DNA of 64,000 bases, from NCBI RefSeq assembly GCF_000439455.1, contig NC_021833.1:868001-932000 (forward strand). Reading direction: 5' to 3'. Positions 21,907 through 33,652 of the stretch are shown here, piece after piece (the first letter of the stretch is position 1; each line of letters begins with the position of its first letter). The position numbers were made by a program, and so were the translations under genes. The notes beneath the pieces are model-generated. The model was not told where the DNA came from and ran no database searches. It saw only the letters and a list, made by a program, of their open reading frames with translations. The stretch is from Spiroplasma diminutum CUAS-1 (lineage in GTDB: Bacteria > Bacillota_I > Bacilli_A > Mycoplasmatales > Mycoplasmataceae).

Positions 21907-24117
21907 CTAATTTTTCAGTTTTTCCCAGTTGCCTGGAACTGAAATTAATTTTGTATCTCTATTCTTGTTTATCTCATTTGCTGAAGACTCTTCAATATTT
22001 ATTGGTCCATTTTTTGATAAACTTACATTTAAATTATTTAACTTTCCTTCGATTTCGCTTCTTGGTCTCGGGTCAGTATTTCTATTTGTTCTTGTAGCTA
22101 ATGATGATTTGTATCTATCCATATTTTCGAATGGATTTGCATAAGGATTTAATTTCATTTCTTTTTTAGAAAGTATTGATGGGTCAAATCCTGATTCACC
22201 CTTTCTTTGAAGCCTAGCTAATTCTTCACGCTTTTCTTGTTCTAAAATTTCATTTTTTTGTTTTTCAAGTACTTGATCAACATGAATTCTTAGATTTGAA
22301 TCAATTCCTGGATCGTATTCTTCTTCTTGTTCTTCAAATTCATATTCATTATGAATTTCTGAAAACCTAGGAAGCTGAGTCGAATTATATTCCTCAGTGA
22401 AATTGTTATTAGATATTCCTGGTATATTTCCAGTAAACTTGCTATCAGTTTTATCGTAAGTTAACTTGATTTCACCTTCATCTTGAGTTTCAAACATATC
22501 TATGGAAACATCTTTTAATTCTTTATGAAAGAATTGATCTAAATTTCCTTGATTTTCATTGTTTTGTATTTCTAGATTTTGTAAAGTTGCTTTCTCATAG
22601 TTAAAGGGCTCTTCATGATAATTATTAAATTGTTGAAAATTTTGATAATTATCATTTTGATAGTGATTTTTTATTTGATTTGAGTTCTGATAATTTTCAT
22701 ATTGCAATTGTTCGTTCAATTGATTAATATGCTGATACTCTTCAATCAAATTATTTTCATATTGTTTTTCATTAATTATTTTTTTAGTTACACTTGAAAT
22801 TAAAGCAATATCTGAAACAATGTAGTCATAATTGTCAATTATTTCTTCAATTCTATTTATGTCCAATAAAGAGTAATCAATATTTGTTATACAAGATACA
22901 TTCGGTATTTCCATAATTAGATTTTGAATAAATTCATTAATTAATAATATTTTATCTAGACTAATATTTTGCAAATTATTTAAAATAACATTAATTGGTT
23001 CATTAAAATTATAAGAATCAAATAAATTATTAAATTCTTCTATAAATAATTTAATAGGATCTGCAGATAGATTTAACAATTCAAGAATATAATCTATTTC
23101 AGAATTAGTTTTACCTCAATCTGTTGCTGCTAGAAGTAGAGAAGTCTTTTCTCATAATGACCTTTTATCTTCTATATTTATTTTGTCTGGTAAATTATTA
23201 ATAATTCTTTTTAATATAAATAAACAAGGAGAAGAATACTGAATTGTTTTTTCTAAATCAAGTTCTATTAGATTCTCTAACGTATTTTTATCAATTAGCG
23301 ATTCATTGTTTATTATTAATATGTTTTTAAATTTATCTGAATTTTGGCTCTTTAATTCAATATATTCGTTTGAATTAATTATCTTATCATTAATAATTTC
23401 AATTTCTTCTGTTTGAAAGAAATCATCATATTTTTCATCAAATTCAGTTTGTGATAATAAATCATCTTCTTGTCTATTTTGACCTTGTTCTTCAATTTTA
23501 TTATTAAATGAATCAATTTGTTTTTCAAAATTTATAGTAGGTTGTGAAATATCTTTCCCCATTATTGTTTCCCTATTAAAAGGAGGAATATTTGATTCAA
23601 AACTCATGTTATGATTTGGTTTAACTTGTTCTGAAATTAATTCTCTATTAAAAGGAGGAATATTTGATTCAAAGTTCATATTAGATTGAGGTAGAGAGTG
23701 ATGATCAAATGAATTTACCTGCTGATTAGCAGAATTATTTTGATTAAAATTTGTCTGATTATTAGAAAATATTGGAAATTCCATTGGGGTATAATCCTTA
23801 TTTGAAGCTAATCCGATTTCCTTTTCAAAGTCTTCCATAGTTCTATTTGAAGAAGCTGTTGGAATTTGATAATTATTATTCGATTCGGGTAAATTATCAA
23901 AACTATTATCAATTGCCATACCAAAAGGGGGCACTTTGTTTTGATTTGATTCTCCAATCAAAGTTTTAATAAAAGAAGGTACTACAGCCTTATCATCTGT
24001 AAATCCCATTTGTGCACCTAATCTTGCGTACTTTTCTCTTTCTTTTTCAACTTCAAGACGCTTTTTCTCTTCATCTTCTCTTTTCTTTCTCATTCTTTCG
24101 AACGGATTTACATACAT
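21907..24117 (-). CDS. large scaffold-like protein with possible cryptic MinD/CpaE-like domain, 736 aa
   Basis: Not recognised as a whole. The ATG at 24117 follows AGGAGGTTTCC. N-terminal coil (MYVNPFERMRKKRED...), then a disordered Asn/Gln-rich arm with the repeated phrase FESNIPPFNRE (two copies around 23550-23700). Residues ~255-450 look globular: AATDWGKTN (330-338) resembles a deviant P-loop (G335-K-T), and later VSCITNIDYSLL then NYDYIVSDIALISS (D436) follows the pattern seen before the Walker B-like Asp of CpaE/TadZ/MinD proteins. This is a weak, by-eye resemblance. A second low-complexity arm and a C-terminal NPFENM echoing the N-terminal NPFERM complete it. TGA codons at 322 and 334 are Trp. 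Twelve bases separate it from the repeat membrane protein, so the two are co-expressed. Confidence 0.7.
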
Positions 24118-24142
24118 ATGGAAACCTCCTAATCTCAATGTT

Positions 24143-24148
24143 ATTATA
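24143..24148 (-). promoter_or_regulatory. extended -10 promoter of the scaffold operon
   Basis: TGGTATAAT, an extended -10 (TG-N-TATAAT), about 30 bases before the start at 24117. No clear -35, as is common for extended -10 promoters. In the 315-base gap 24118-24431 I otherwise see only a palindrome and a terminator. Confidence 0.6.
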
Positions 24149-24348
24149 CCATATTTTTTTAATTTTTTTACCCTAATTCATTGCAATATACTATCTTGTT
24201 TGATATGATATATACCTTTTTTTAGTGAAAATTTAAATAAATTAAAAAGAAGAAGTAGATAAATTAGCAATTTTTACTGTTTAAAAACCCCGTCTTTTTT
24301 GATATTAACTTTTTACAAAATAATTATAACATAAAAAAATAATATATA

Positions 24349-24362
24349 TTACACTAGTGTAA
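24349..24362. promoter_or_regulatory. 14-bp perfect palindrome
   Basis: TTACACTAGTGTAA, a perfect palindrome of higher GC than its flanks, in the gap between the membrane-protein terminator and the scaffold promoter. It has the form of a dimeric repressor site. Confidence 0.35.
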
Positions 24363-24399
24363 ATATAAAATCAAATTTTTTTTAAAAAAAATATAATAA

Positions 24400-24423
24400 A
24401 AAAACCCTTAAAATAAGGGTTTT
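24400..24423 (-). terminator. terminator after 24432 gene
   Basis: AAAACCCTT/AAGGGTTTT arms with a 5-base loop and a long T-tract on the minus strand. Ends the operon that begins at 31081. Confidence 0.85.
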
Positions 24424-24431
24424 AAAACTTT

Positions 24432-25730
24432 TTATAAATTATTACTTACCTTTTTGAATTTTACGCCAAGAATTATATATATAGTTGCTAAAAAACTAAT
24501 ACTTATAATTGTTTGTGAAATATATTTTAACCCAGATAATCATGGATCAGGCATTTCATTGTTTATAAAAGGAAAACCATATACTTCCTTTAAATATTTA
24601 GATTCCAAAGCTATTTTTGGAATTGTAATTGTTCCCTGATTTCAATAATTAGTTATCTTTTGTGCTTCATGAGATGAATACGCAATTACGATAAGAACAA
24701 ATATTATTTCTACTAATAAAAGAATATATTGCATTGCAAAACTATATTTTGATCTGTTTCAATTTTGCACATAAGCAACAATTGAAATAAGTATATTAGA
24801 TATTAAAAATCCTGATACTATTATTGGTAAGAATTTTATTACAAAATAAGAACTTTTAATTGTTTCACTTGATAATGTATCAATATTTTTATAAAGATCA
24901 GTTACTATAAATGTTCAATTAAGCATTGATCCCATTTTTGAATTAAAAACAGACATATTAATAATATAAATTAATGGAGTTATAAAAACTAAAGTTGTTC
25001 CAATTATTAATCAAAATAATATATTTTTTGTATCATTTAATGAAAATTTGGAAATTAGTTCTTTGATACCAGACCTATTAATACTTTTTGAAACTGTAAG
25101 AATCTGATTATTATTCTTATTATTTCTTAATCAAATACTGAAAAATAATATTACAAATATAATTTTCAGAATAGCTAGTCATCAAGTTAAACTATCATTT
25201 GACCATTTAAATTTTGTAATACCTTTACCATATATTTCTATAAATCCTAAGCGTAACTTTTCAATTGCATCATCATTTTCCAATTTTAATCCTTCATCAT
25301 TATTAATTAAAAAATCATATAAATAATAAAATCTAGAATAAGAAAATTCAGAGACCGCTATTAATACAATTGAAAGTATTGCCAAGAAACCTATTATAAC
25401 TATATATGATATTTTTTTGAAGTCAGATATTTTTGCTTTTAAAATTAAACCTAAAAAGGCTATCATTATTAAAGCACTAATTATTAAAGAAAGAGACACT
25501 CAAGAGTTAATCATTATACTTGAATAACTTACAATAACATTTCTACCAAAGTTTTCTTTGATAATATCAATGTTATCAAAGTAATAGTCTAAGGCTTTAT
25601 TAATATTAATGATTACGATATATGTCACTGTTGGAATTAATAAAAGTAAAAAAACTATAGTAAATCTTCTAATAAGTTTTGCACTATTCTTGAATTTTTC
25701 AATTACAAAGTTATCTAAACTCTTATTCAT
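24432..25730 (-). CDS. hypothetical multi-pass membrane protein, 432 aa
   Basis: No family recognised. About eight membrane helices are visible, e.g. TIVFLLLLIPTVTYIVII, LSLIISALIMIAFLGLIL, YIVIIGFLAILSIVLIAV, and others after each TGA(Trp). Between helices 3 and 4 is a ~50-residue hydrophilic loop. The ATG at 25730 follows AAGGAG and overlaps the 3' end of prmC by 8 bases, so translation is coupled. It is the last gene of the tdk-prfA-prmC operon; its position tells little about function. Transport or a membrane-structural role are both open. Confidence 0.7.
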
Positions 25731-26559
25731 AATTCTCCTTAGATGTAATAGTAAACACTCTTCAATTATTTGAATAGTCCTTTTTAAAATCTATTCTATA
25801 TTTTACTATTAATGGAGAAAAAAGATATTTAATTTCTTTCTTTTGTTGAAATCCAAATTCACATATAATAATTAATTTTTTATTTAATTTGAAAAGATCA
25901 TCTAAGGAATTAAATAAAATCTTATAAAACTCTAAGCCATTATTTTTTGCAAATAAAGCTATATTTGGTTCATATTTTTTTACGTTTTCTGAAATATTTT
26001 GATCACTTATATCAATATAAGGAGGATTAATTGCAATAATATCTGGAATTATATTTGTCTTTTTAAAGACATCCAAAAAATCCGCTTGTAAAACAGTAGC
26101 CTTCTGATTAAATTTTTTCAAGTTTATTTTAGCAACCTCTAATGCCTTTTCTGAAATATCACTTAGTACTAAATTAAATTTTGAATTTATATTTTTCACT
26201 GTTATACCAATACAACCACTTCCACAGCAAATATCAAATATATTTTTTTCGTTTATATCATATTTTAAAATCTCATCAACAATTAATTCAGTTTCTGGTC
26301 TTGGAATTAAAACATTTTCGTTTACAAAAAAATCAAACTTATAAAAATATTTATTTCCAGTTAGATAAGCAATTGGCTTTTTTGAAGATTTGAAATTATT
26401 TACTAATGTCAAAAATAAATCTGATTCTTCCTTTGATAATTGATTATCCATTACAAAGTTTAAATCAGATTTATTTGTTATATAAATAATTATTTCTTTA
26501 AATTCAGCTAATGTAAAAAAAGTTGGAACATATTGAGTTTTTAATTCATTTACAGTCAT
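25723..26559 (-). CDS. prmC: release factor glutamine methyltransferase
   Basis: SAM-dependent enzyme that methylates the GGQ glutamine of the release factor. 278 residues. The SAM-binding motif DICCGSGCIGI and catalytic NPPYID are present. A TGA near the C-terminus (NNWRVF) is Trp, and the gene really ends at 25723. It directly follows prfA, its substrate, with a two-base gap. Confidence 0.95.
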
Positions 26560-26561
26560 AA

Positions 26562-27647
26562 TTATTCCTCTATTTGTTGAGTAATTAATTGTCTTTGTTC
26601 ATCGTTAACTAATTCAACAATGATTTCATCTAAATTACCTTCCATAACTTGATCTAATTTATTTAAAGTTAAATTAACTCTATGATCTGTTACTCTATTT
26701 TGTGCATAGTTATAAGTTCTTATTTTTTCACTTCTTGCCCCAGTACCAACGGCGTTTTTTCTTAAACTTGCAGCTTCTGTTTGTTGTTTTTCTAATTCTG
26801 CTTCATATACTCTTGCTCTTAATAAAGTCATTGCTTTATCTTTATTATCATGTTGGCTTCGTCCATCTTGTGATGCTGCAACAATTCCAGTAGGAATGTG
26901 TGTAATTCTAACAGCTGAATCAGTTGTATTAATATGTTGACCACCTGCTCCTGATGCTCTATAAGTATCTATTCTTAAATCTGCATTTTTAATTTCCACC
27001 TCAACATCACTTACTTCTGGAAGTACTGCTACTGTAGCAGTTGATGTTTGAATTCTCCCTTTTGATTCGGTTTTTGGAACTCTCTGTACTCTATGACTAC
27101 CAGATTCAAATTTCATTTTTGAATAAACTTTATCACCTTTAAGCATAAATGATATTTGACTAAAACCCCCTGCTGCAGATTCATTTACATCCATAACTTC
27201 AATTTTTCAGTTATTTTTCTCTGCATATTTTGTGTATAGTCTAAATAAGTCACCTGCAAATATATTTGCTTCATCTCCACCTGCTGCACCCCTAATTTCA
27301 AAAATAACATTTTTATCATCGTTTGGGTCCTTAGGTAGTAAAAGTAAATCAAGTTGTTCTTCGATTATAATAATAGCTTCTTGTGCCTCTTCTAATTGAA
27401 GTTTAGCAAGACTTCTCATTTCATCATCTTTCTCAGTTTCCAAAATTTCTTTTGATTCTTCAATATCTTGATTAACTTTTTTAAACTCTTGATATTTAGC
27501 AACGATTTCTTCTAAGTTTGATCTTTCCTTATTTAATTCTGTAAGAAGTTTAATGTCCTTTAAAGTCTCTTCTTTCTGAATTGTTTCATCAATAGAATTC
27601 GCTCTTGCTTCCATTACTTCTAAGGCTTCTAAAGTTCTCTTATTCAT
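26562..27647 (-). CDS. prfA: peptide chain release factor 1
   Basis: Reads UAA and UAG. 361 residues with [18 protein letters not shown] (GGQ loop) and the domain 2 anticodon region. One TGA near 27205 is Trp. In organisms that read UGA as Trp, RF2 is absent by established knowledge, so this should be the only class I release factor. Between tdk and prmC. Confidence 0.97.
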
Positions 27648-27656
27648 AATATTCTC

Positions 27657-28259
27657 CTATTCTGGTTTTATATAACAATGTCTACATCTAGCTTCATATT
27701 TTTCATTTGCTGAAATAACTATAATTGGTTCATCAGCTTTAGCTGGCTTGCCATCAATAATTCTCTGTGTTCTGTTTGCATTTCCACCACATTTATGACA
27801 TATTGAAGTTAATTTATCAACATATTCTGCTTCAACTAATAATTTATCAACATTTTGAAATGGGTTATTTTTAAAGTCTTTGTCAAGACCATTTACAATT
27901 ACTATAACTCCTTCATCTGCAATTTTTGAAATTACCTCTACAATTTTTATATCTAAAAATTGAACCTCATCAATACCAATTATATCAATTTTTTTCTTTA
28001 CCTGTTCAGCTTTAAATATTTCATATAGTTCAGTACTATCTTTTACCGGAAGTGACTCTATGCTCATTCCTGAATGAGAAAATATATCTTGCTTAGAATA
28101 TCTATCATCAATTAATGGTTTAAAAACTAGTACATTTTGTTGTGCATATTTGTATCTTTTAAGTCTTCTAATAAACTCTTCTGTTTTACCAGCAAACATA
28201 CAGCCAGTTATTAATTCTATTCAACCTCTTTTACTATTTGGATTCATTCTGTAACTCAT
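27657..28259 (-). CDS. tdk: thymidine kinase
   Basis: Phosphorylates thymidine for salvage. 200 residues. P-loop TGCMFAGKTEEFIRR, Walker B-like IDEVQFLD, and zinc cysteines in CHKCGG and CRHC. The ATG at 28259 is upstream of the Met used by the shorter frame because TGA at residue 13 is Trp. AAGGAG precedes it. In the operon with prfA. Confidence 0.96.
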
Positions 28260-28273
28260 ATTTTATTTTCTCC

Positions 28274-29221
28274 TTATTTTTTATTTACAAGGATTTCCAA
28301 ATCCTTAACTAGAGAGTTTAACTCATCTCAATTATTAATTTTAGCACCAGAAGCTAATTTATGTCCGCCTCCATTGTAATTTATTGCAACTGAATTAATA
28401 TCAAAGTCTCTGCTTCTAATTGAAACCTTTATTTTTTCATTAAATGGAGTTTTATAAGCCATTAATCAAATTTTAATTTCTTTTATACCAGAAAGAACTG
28501 ATAAAGCACTTTTTATTTCTTCTTCGCCTAAGTCAATATTTTTAAATACATCTTCATCTACTTTAATTATAGCAATACTATTATTATTCTTAAATTCAGC
28601 AATTGAAAATGCTTTGTTATATCAGATTGCAAGTTCAAGGTTTTTTAAAAATAAAGAAGAATATATCTCTGTAATATTAACTCCTGACTCAATTAACAAT
28701 TTTGCTGCTAAAAAAGTCTGACCATTAGTTTTTTCAAAAAGAAATCTTCCTGAATCAGTAATTAGACCAAAATATAAAAAGGTTGCAGCTTCTTTTGATA
28801 TTATTAAATTTAATTCCGAAGCTCAAAGCGTTACAACCTGTGTACACGCAATTGCACTATCATCTACAATTTTATTCTCAGCAAAATTATCAACTTCTAA
28901 ATGATGATCAATTTTAAAGATTTCTTTTACCTCATCTTTAAATTCAAAATCAACTCTTTCAAAATTAGCTACATCAACTGTAATTAAAATTGCGTTATTT
29001 ATAATTTCTTTTGTTAATTTAGTTTCATCTATTTCTCTTAGGCCCTTATTCAGAACTTCTCCAACAACGAAAACATTTTTATCTTCAAAATTGTCTAAAA
29101 TAATTTCTCTTAAACCATAAGCACTACCTTGAGTATCTCAATCTGGAGAAACATGTTTTGAAATTATTATATTTTTGTACTCTTTAATTTTTTTTAACAA
29201 TATTTGTGAATTATTAAACAT
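28274..29221 (-). CDS. DHH/DHHA1 phosphoesterase (NrnA-like)
   Basis: Bifunctional oligoribonuclease/pAp phosphatase family that degrades nanoRNAs or dinucleotides. 315 residues. The motifs HVSPDWDTQGSA, VDVANFER, IDHH and TDSGRF, plus C-terminal GGGHKLASGA of DHHA1, are all present. It is broken by several TGA(Trp) codons, so short-frame searches miss it. The stop overlaps the tdk ribosome binding site. MgpA-type proteins of mycoplasmas belong here. The substrate cannot be told apart among nanoRNA, pAp and c-di-AMP-derived pApA. Confidence 0.9.
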
Positions 29222-29230
29222 ATATACCTC

Positions 29231-31081
29231 TTATAAAACTTTTAAAATAGATTCCTCTGTTATAAATAGTTTTACTTTTTCATTTGCCTCATATTTTTTA
29301 GTTGAATAAAAGTAAACTCTTAAATCATTTGTTTTAGTAATTACCTCATACATATTTGGATCAACAAAATCACTATTTGAATTAATTCTTCCACTTAGTT
29401 CTAATATAGTTGAACCATTTTCTTTTTTCTTTGTTGAAACTTTCATTGGATTAATTATAATCTGACCATTTTCTTTGAAAATAGTGCTTTGAATTTTTGT
29501 TGTTTCATTCATAGTTTCTAATTTTTTACCATCATATTTATAATTAAATCTATTGTTTTTAGCAAAGAATTCTCCCCCATATGTTGATCAATTTTTTTCT
29601 AATAATTTTTCTAAACTAGTTTGAGTAAGTTCTTGATCATTAATTATATAAACATCTTTATTCATTTCGGGAACTTCATATACACTTTCTTCAATGAATA
29701 CAGAAGAAAACTTATCATCTAATTCTGATAATCTATTAATAACATTTAGAACTTCTTCCTTTTCATTTTGATTTAATTTTGAAAACACATCATAAAAAAC
29801 TAAATTATATTGTTTCAAATATATAGCACTTAATAATTGAAATCAAATACCTTCTATTGTACTTATTTTGAATGAAAGAAGATTAAATTCAAATCCCAAT
29901 TGCTCTGCAGTTTCATCAATAAATTTAATTGACTGTTTATAGATTGTTATAATTTCAGATTTTAATTTATTCTTTTGTTCTTTAAAATCATCAAGATTTC
30001 CTTTTTCACAATCATCATCTAAAACTCGTTTATGATATTTGTGCATAACTTCAACAATTTTTCCTCTTAATGTTGCAGCTTCATCAGATAAACCTTCAAA
30101 AAACATTTTTTCTTGTTTTCTTTTAAATTCAAATCTTTGATCAATTGATGTTTTTCTTCAAACAAACATTTCATCTAAATTTTTAATTTTCTTTTCAATT
30201 TTTTCTGATTTTCCTAACTCAAAAATAATTTGTTTTCTTAAATTTTTAATAATAAAATTATTCTTTGCAATTTTTCTTTTTACATCACTTACTTTAAGAT
30301 CGATAATTTTTAATTGCTTTCTTGTAACAAAATTTGTTTGATGAAAATTTAATTCCTTTGAAAGTTTTCTTTTTTGTCTGTCTTTTAATTTTTTTGTATT
30401 ATATTCACAACTACAAAGTGATGAAAGTTCCATAAATGAGTAAACTTTATCTCAAAGAGTTTGTAAAAAAGTTTGTAGAAGCTCAAGATTTTTTGTTTTT
30501 TCGACCAAGTAATAATAATCTCTAATGATAATTCTAATGTGCTCTTCTAAATTGCCATAATTCTTTAATAAATTTTTATCATTAAAGTCTACAATTTGTT
30601 CCAAAAACTCAGAAAGTCATTGTTCTTCAATTTCAACTGAGTTATTAATAAATTTGGATATCATTAACTGAACTTTATCTCTCATTTCTAAATCAGTTTT
30701 ATTATTTTTAGATGTTGAAAAAGATAAATATGAATATTTAGTATTTATATAATTAATTTTAGCTTCACTATAAAAATTTTTATTTAATAGTAATGATGTA
30801 TAAAGTCAAAATTTTTCAGGTCATTTTCTTAAAAGCTTATTTCCACCAATAACTGCAACTTTTCTTTTTGTTCATTGCTTATTAACTTTATCATAACCAT
30901 CAATCTTAAATACTCCCGATTTTACAAGATACTTACCTTGCAAAATATTTTTAAAATTTCTTCTTAAATTTTTATCTTGGGAAATAACTGCTATTTTTTC
31001 AGAGTCCTTATTTTTAAAAGTAACTGTTTTAGGTAAAACTTTTCTATTAACAAACTTTGAATTTTGTATTGTAAAACTCAT
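29231..31081 (-). CDS. ABC-ATPase-like protein lacking Walker A, with a large insertion, 616 aa
   Basis: The N-terminal 62 residues align with the start of an ABC ATP-binding domain (KIAVISQDKNLRRNFKNIL then SGVFKIDG), but the GxxGxGK(S/T) loop is replaced by SQDKNLRR. Residues ~425-470 resemble Walker B and D-loop to H-loop: NLVFYDVFSKLNQ, then a helix, then SSVFIEES where a strand-His would be. The ~350 residues between are Lys/Asn-rich helices and replace the Q-loop/signature region. No signature LSGGQ is seen. It is therefore probably an inactive ABC-like protein with a structural or regulatory role. First gene of the operon ending at 24432; rebuilt across many TGA(Trp). Confidence 0.6.
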
Positions 31082-31134
31082 ATAAAGACCTCCATAACCT
31101 TATTATTGTATAACATTTTAAATAAAAATAATAA

Positions 31135-31157
31135 AACTAGACTAATATAGTCTAGTT
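31135..31157 (-). terminator. terminator after rpmE
   Basis: 9-bp arms AACTAGACT/AGTCTAGTT with a 5-base loop and T-rich tail. Confidence 0.8.
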
Positions 31158-31169
31158 GTTTGTATTAAA

Positions 31170-31460
31170 TTATTTTTTAGCTTCTTTTGCTTTTTTTTCG
31201 TTTTCTGCTTTTTGAGCTGCTGATGCTTTTTCTGCTTCAGCTAATTTTGCATCTTTTTTAACAAATTTCTCTTTGAATTTTTCAACACGTCCCTCTGCAT
31301 TTGCAAAGTTTTGTTTACCAGTGTAGAAAGGATGACAATTTGAACAAGTATCTATTCTTACTTCTTCTCCTTTTGTTGATCCTGACATGAATTCATTGCT
31401 ACAAGTTGTACAAACAAATTTAGCTTCAAAATATTGTGGATGTATGTTTGCTTTTGGCAT
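31170..31460 (-). CDS. rpmE: 50S ribosomal protein L31 with charged C-terminal tail
   Basis: Zinc-binding L31: C17, C20, C39 and C42 (CTTC, CSNC) with HPFYTGKQ. 96 residues; the core is ~66, and the rest is an Ala/Lys/Glu tail (KASAAQKAENEKKAKEAKK), a common mollicute extension. Monocistronic, with an extended -10-like TGGTATTAT upstream and a terminator at each side. Confidence 0.95.
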   Translation of the reverse strand: MPKANIHPQYFEAKFVCTTCSNEFMSGSTKGEEVRIDTCSNCHPFYTGKQNFANAEGRVEKFKEKFVKKDAKLAEAEKASAAQKAENEKKAKEAKK

Positions 31461-31568
31461 GTTTTCACCGTCCTTTATTTAAAGTCTTTCTAATACAAAT
31501 TAAATAATACCATATTTTTTTAAAAACTTAATTATTTTAGGTTTTTTTATAACATTTATTTTAGTAAT

Positions 31569-31599
31569 AAAAAATGAACAACAAAAGCGTTCATTTTTT
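31569..31599 (-). terminator. terminator after hpt
   Basis: 11-bp arms AAAAAATGAAC/GTTCATTTTTT with a 9-base loop; ends the permease-hpt transcript. Confidence 0.85.
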
Positions 31600-31622
31600 A
31601 ATTTTACTTTAAACCTATATTA

Positions 31623-32150
31623 TTAATCTTCAACACTATAAATTTGATCTAATTGTCTATACAAATCATCTATTTCAAAACCATAACCAACAACAAATTT
31701 ATTAGGTACCTGGAAAATTGATTTGTACTCATATTTAAAATCATTATGACATCCTACTTTATCAGCTAAAGTTACTATTTCCAATGATTTTGGATTTAAT
31801 GACTGAAGATATTCATAAACAGCAGTTAATGTTTGTCCTGTATCTATAATATCTTCAATAATTATTACATTTTGATTTGTTACAATTGGCTTTGTAATTT
31901 CTTTATGAAATTTAATTTCCCTTGTTGATTCTGTGCCAGAATAACTGGAAACCACAATTGTATCCATTTTTATAGGCATATTTAATTTTCTTGCTAAATC
32001 CGCAAAGAAAAAGACAGAACCATTCATTATTGCAATTAAACTAACTTGTTCATCTTTATACTTTTGATTAATTTGATCAGCTAAACTAACTATTCCCTTT
32101 TCAATATCTTCTTTTGAAATTAATACTTTTAAATTATGTTTAAAGTTCAT
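31623..32150 (-). CDS. hpt: hypoxanthine phosphoribosyltransferase
   Basis: Salvages hypoxanthine/guanine to IMP/GMP with PRPP. 175 residues, with the intact PRPP loop VIIIEDIIDTGQTL (95-108), MNGSVFFFADL, SSYSGTES and the C-terminal VVGYGFEIDDLYRQL. It follows the purine permease by 23 bases behind AGGAG, so uptake and conversion of bases are co-expressed under the upstream guanine-type riboswitch. Confidence 0.95.
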   Translation of the reverse strand: MNFKHNLKVLISKEDIEKGIVSLADQINQKYKDEQVSLIAIMNGSVFFFADLARKLNMPIKMDTIVVSSYSGTESTREIKFHKEITKPIVTNQNVIIIEDIIDTGQTLTAVYEYLQSLNPKSLEIVTLADKVGCHNDFKYEYKSIFQVPNKFVVGYGFEIDDLYRQLDQIYSVED

Positions 32151-32173
32151 TTTCTATTCTCCTGTTAATTTTT

Positions 32174-33652
32174 TTAAATAAATGCATTGGCTACAAAATA
32201 GAGTATAAATATTAAATCTAATATTCAAATTATAGGATTTAATGTTTTTGCTTTTCCTGTAGCAAGTGCTCCAACAGTATATGCAATGATTCCTAATGCT
32301 ATACCATTTGCAATATTGTAAGTGACCACCATAAACATTATTGAGAAGAATGCTGCAAGACCCATTTCTGGTTTATCTCATTCAATTCCTGTAATTGATT
32401 TTATCATTATTGTTCCAATAAATACTGTTGCTGCCCCAGTTATACATGAAGGCATCATTTTAAAAATTGGAAATAAAACAATACTTATTAAAAATCCTAA
32501 TGAAGTAATAATTGCTGCAAAACCTGTTCTAGCTCCTTGTGAGATACCAACACAACTTTCTGCATAACATGCCATATGTGAAACTCCAGCAACTGACCCA
32601 ACAATTGTTGCACCTGCATCAATTATTAAAGCTTTATGTGGGATTTCATTATTAGTTCCTGCTTCTCTATTTAATTCAATATTAATTGTTGTAATTGTTC
32701 CTGTTGCATCAAAGAAATTTAAAATTATAAATACAAATATTGATATATACATTGTTGGATTAATTCAAATTTTAGGATTTACAAATTGTTTTGTTGTTCC
32801 CTCTAAATTTGATCAAAATCCTGTAAATAAGCTTTTATAATTTCAATCTATTTCACTAAATTTAGCATTTTTAAATGATTCTTGAATTGCATCATTTTCA
32901 ACTGTATTTACTAAGATCATGGCAATAATAAATCCGATAATCATAACACAAGCCACTGGTGCAAAGAATTTTTTAAAATTTAAAAATATTGCAGCAAATA
33001 AAGCAACAGTACCTAAAATGATTGCTGGATAAGTCATTTTAAAATCACTTAAACTAGCAATTGGAATACCACCATCATTTGCTACTCATCCAATATTTGA
33101 AATTCCAACGTAAGCAATGAAAAATCCAATACCAACACCAATTGATAAATGCACTGATTTTGGTAAACTTTTAATCATTATTGTTCTTAATTTTGTAACT
33201 GATACAACACAAAATAAAATACTTGATATTAAAGTAGCAATTAGTGCACCTTCAAATCCAATATTACCTGCTACATTAAATGCAAACATAGCATTTAATC
33301 CCATACTTGGTGCTAGACCAATTGGTACATTTGCTGATATACCCATTACAAAAGTTGCTAAGAAAGCAACTAATGCTGTTGCTAAAAATACACCATTTAA
33401 ATCCATATAAACTGAATTTGATTCACCAATTGTAGTTATACTCTCTGCTCTACGTAAAATATCTGGTTCAACAGATAGTATATACATCATTGCTAAAAGT
33501 GTTGAAATACCTCCAATAATTTCCTTTTTAAAAGTTGTCTTCATATCATTAAATTTAAAATATCTAGCGATTCTATTATTTGAAATAGCAGTAGCGTTTT
33601 TACTTTTATCTGCTTTTAGAATCGAGTCTTTACTCTTGTTATTTTTTTCCAT
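32174..33652 (-). CDS. purine base permease (AzgA/PbuG-type NCS2)
   Basis: Membrane transporter for guanine/hypoxanthine/adenine. 492 residues rebuilt from three fragments. The family start (RYFKFNDMKTTFKKEIIGGI, STLLAMMYILSVEPDIL) and the substrate-site motif GLAPSMGLNAMFAF are clear. About 12-14 membrane helices. A second half with YAESCVGISQGARTGFAA is also typical. Co-transcribed with hpt; a guanine-type purine riboswitch lies in its leader, which supports guanine/hypoxanthine as substrate. Confidence 0.92.
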
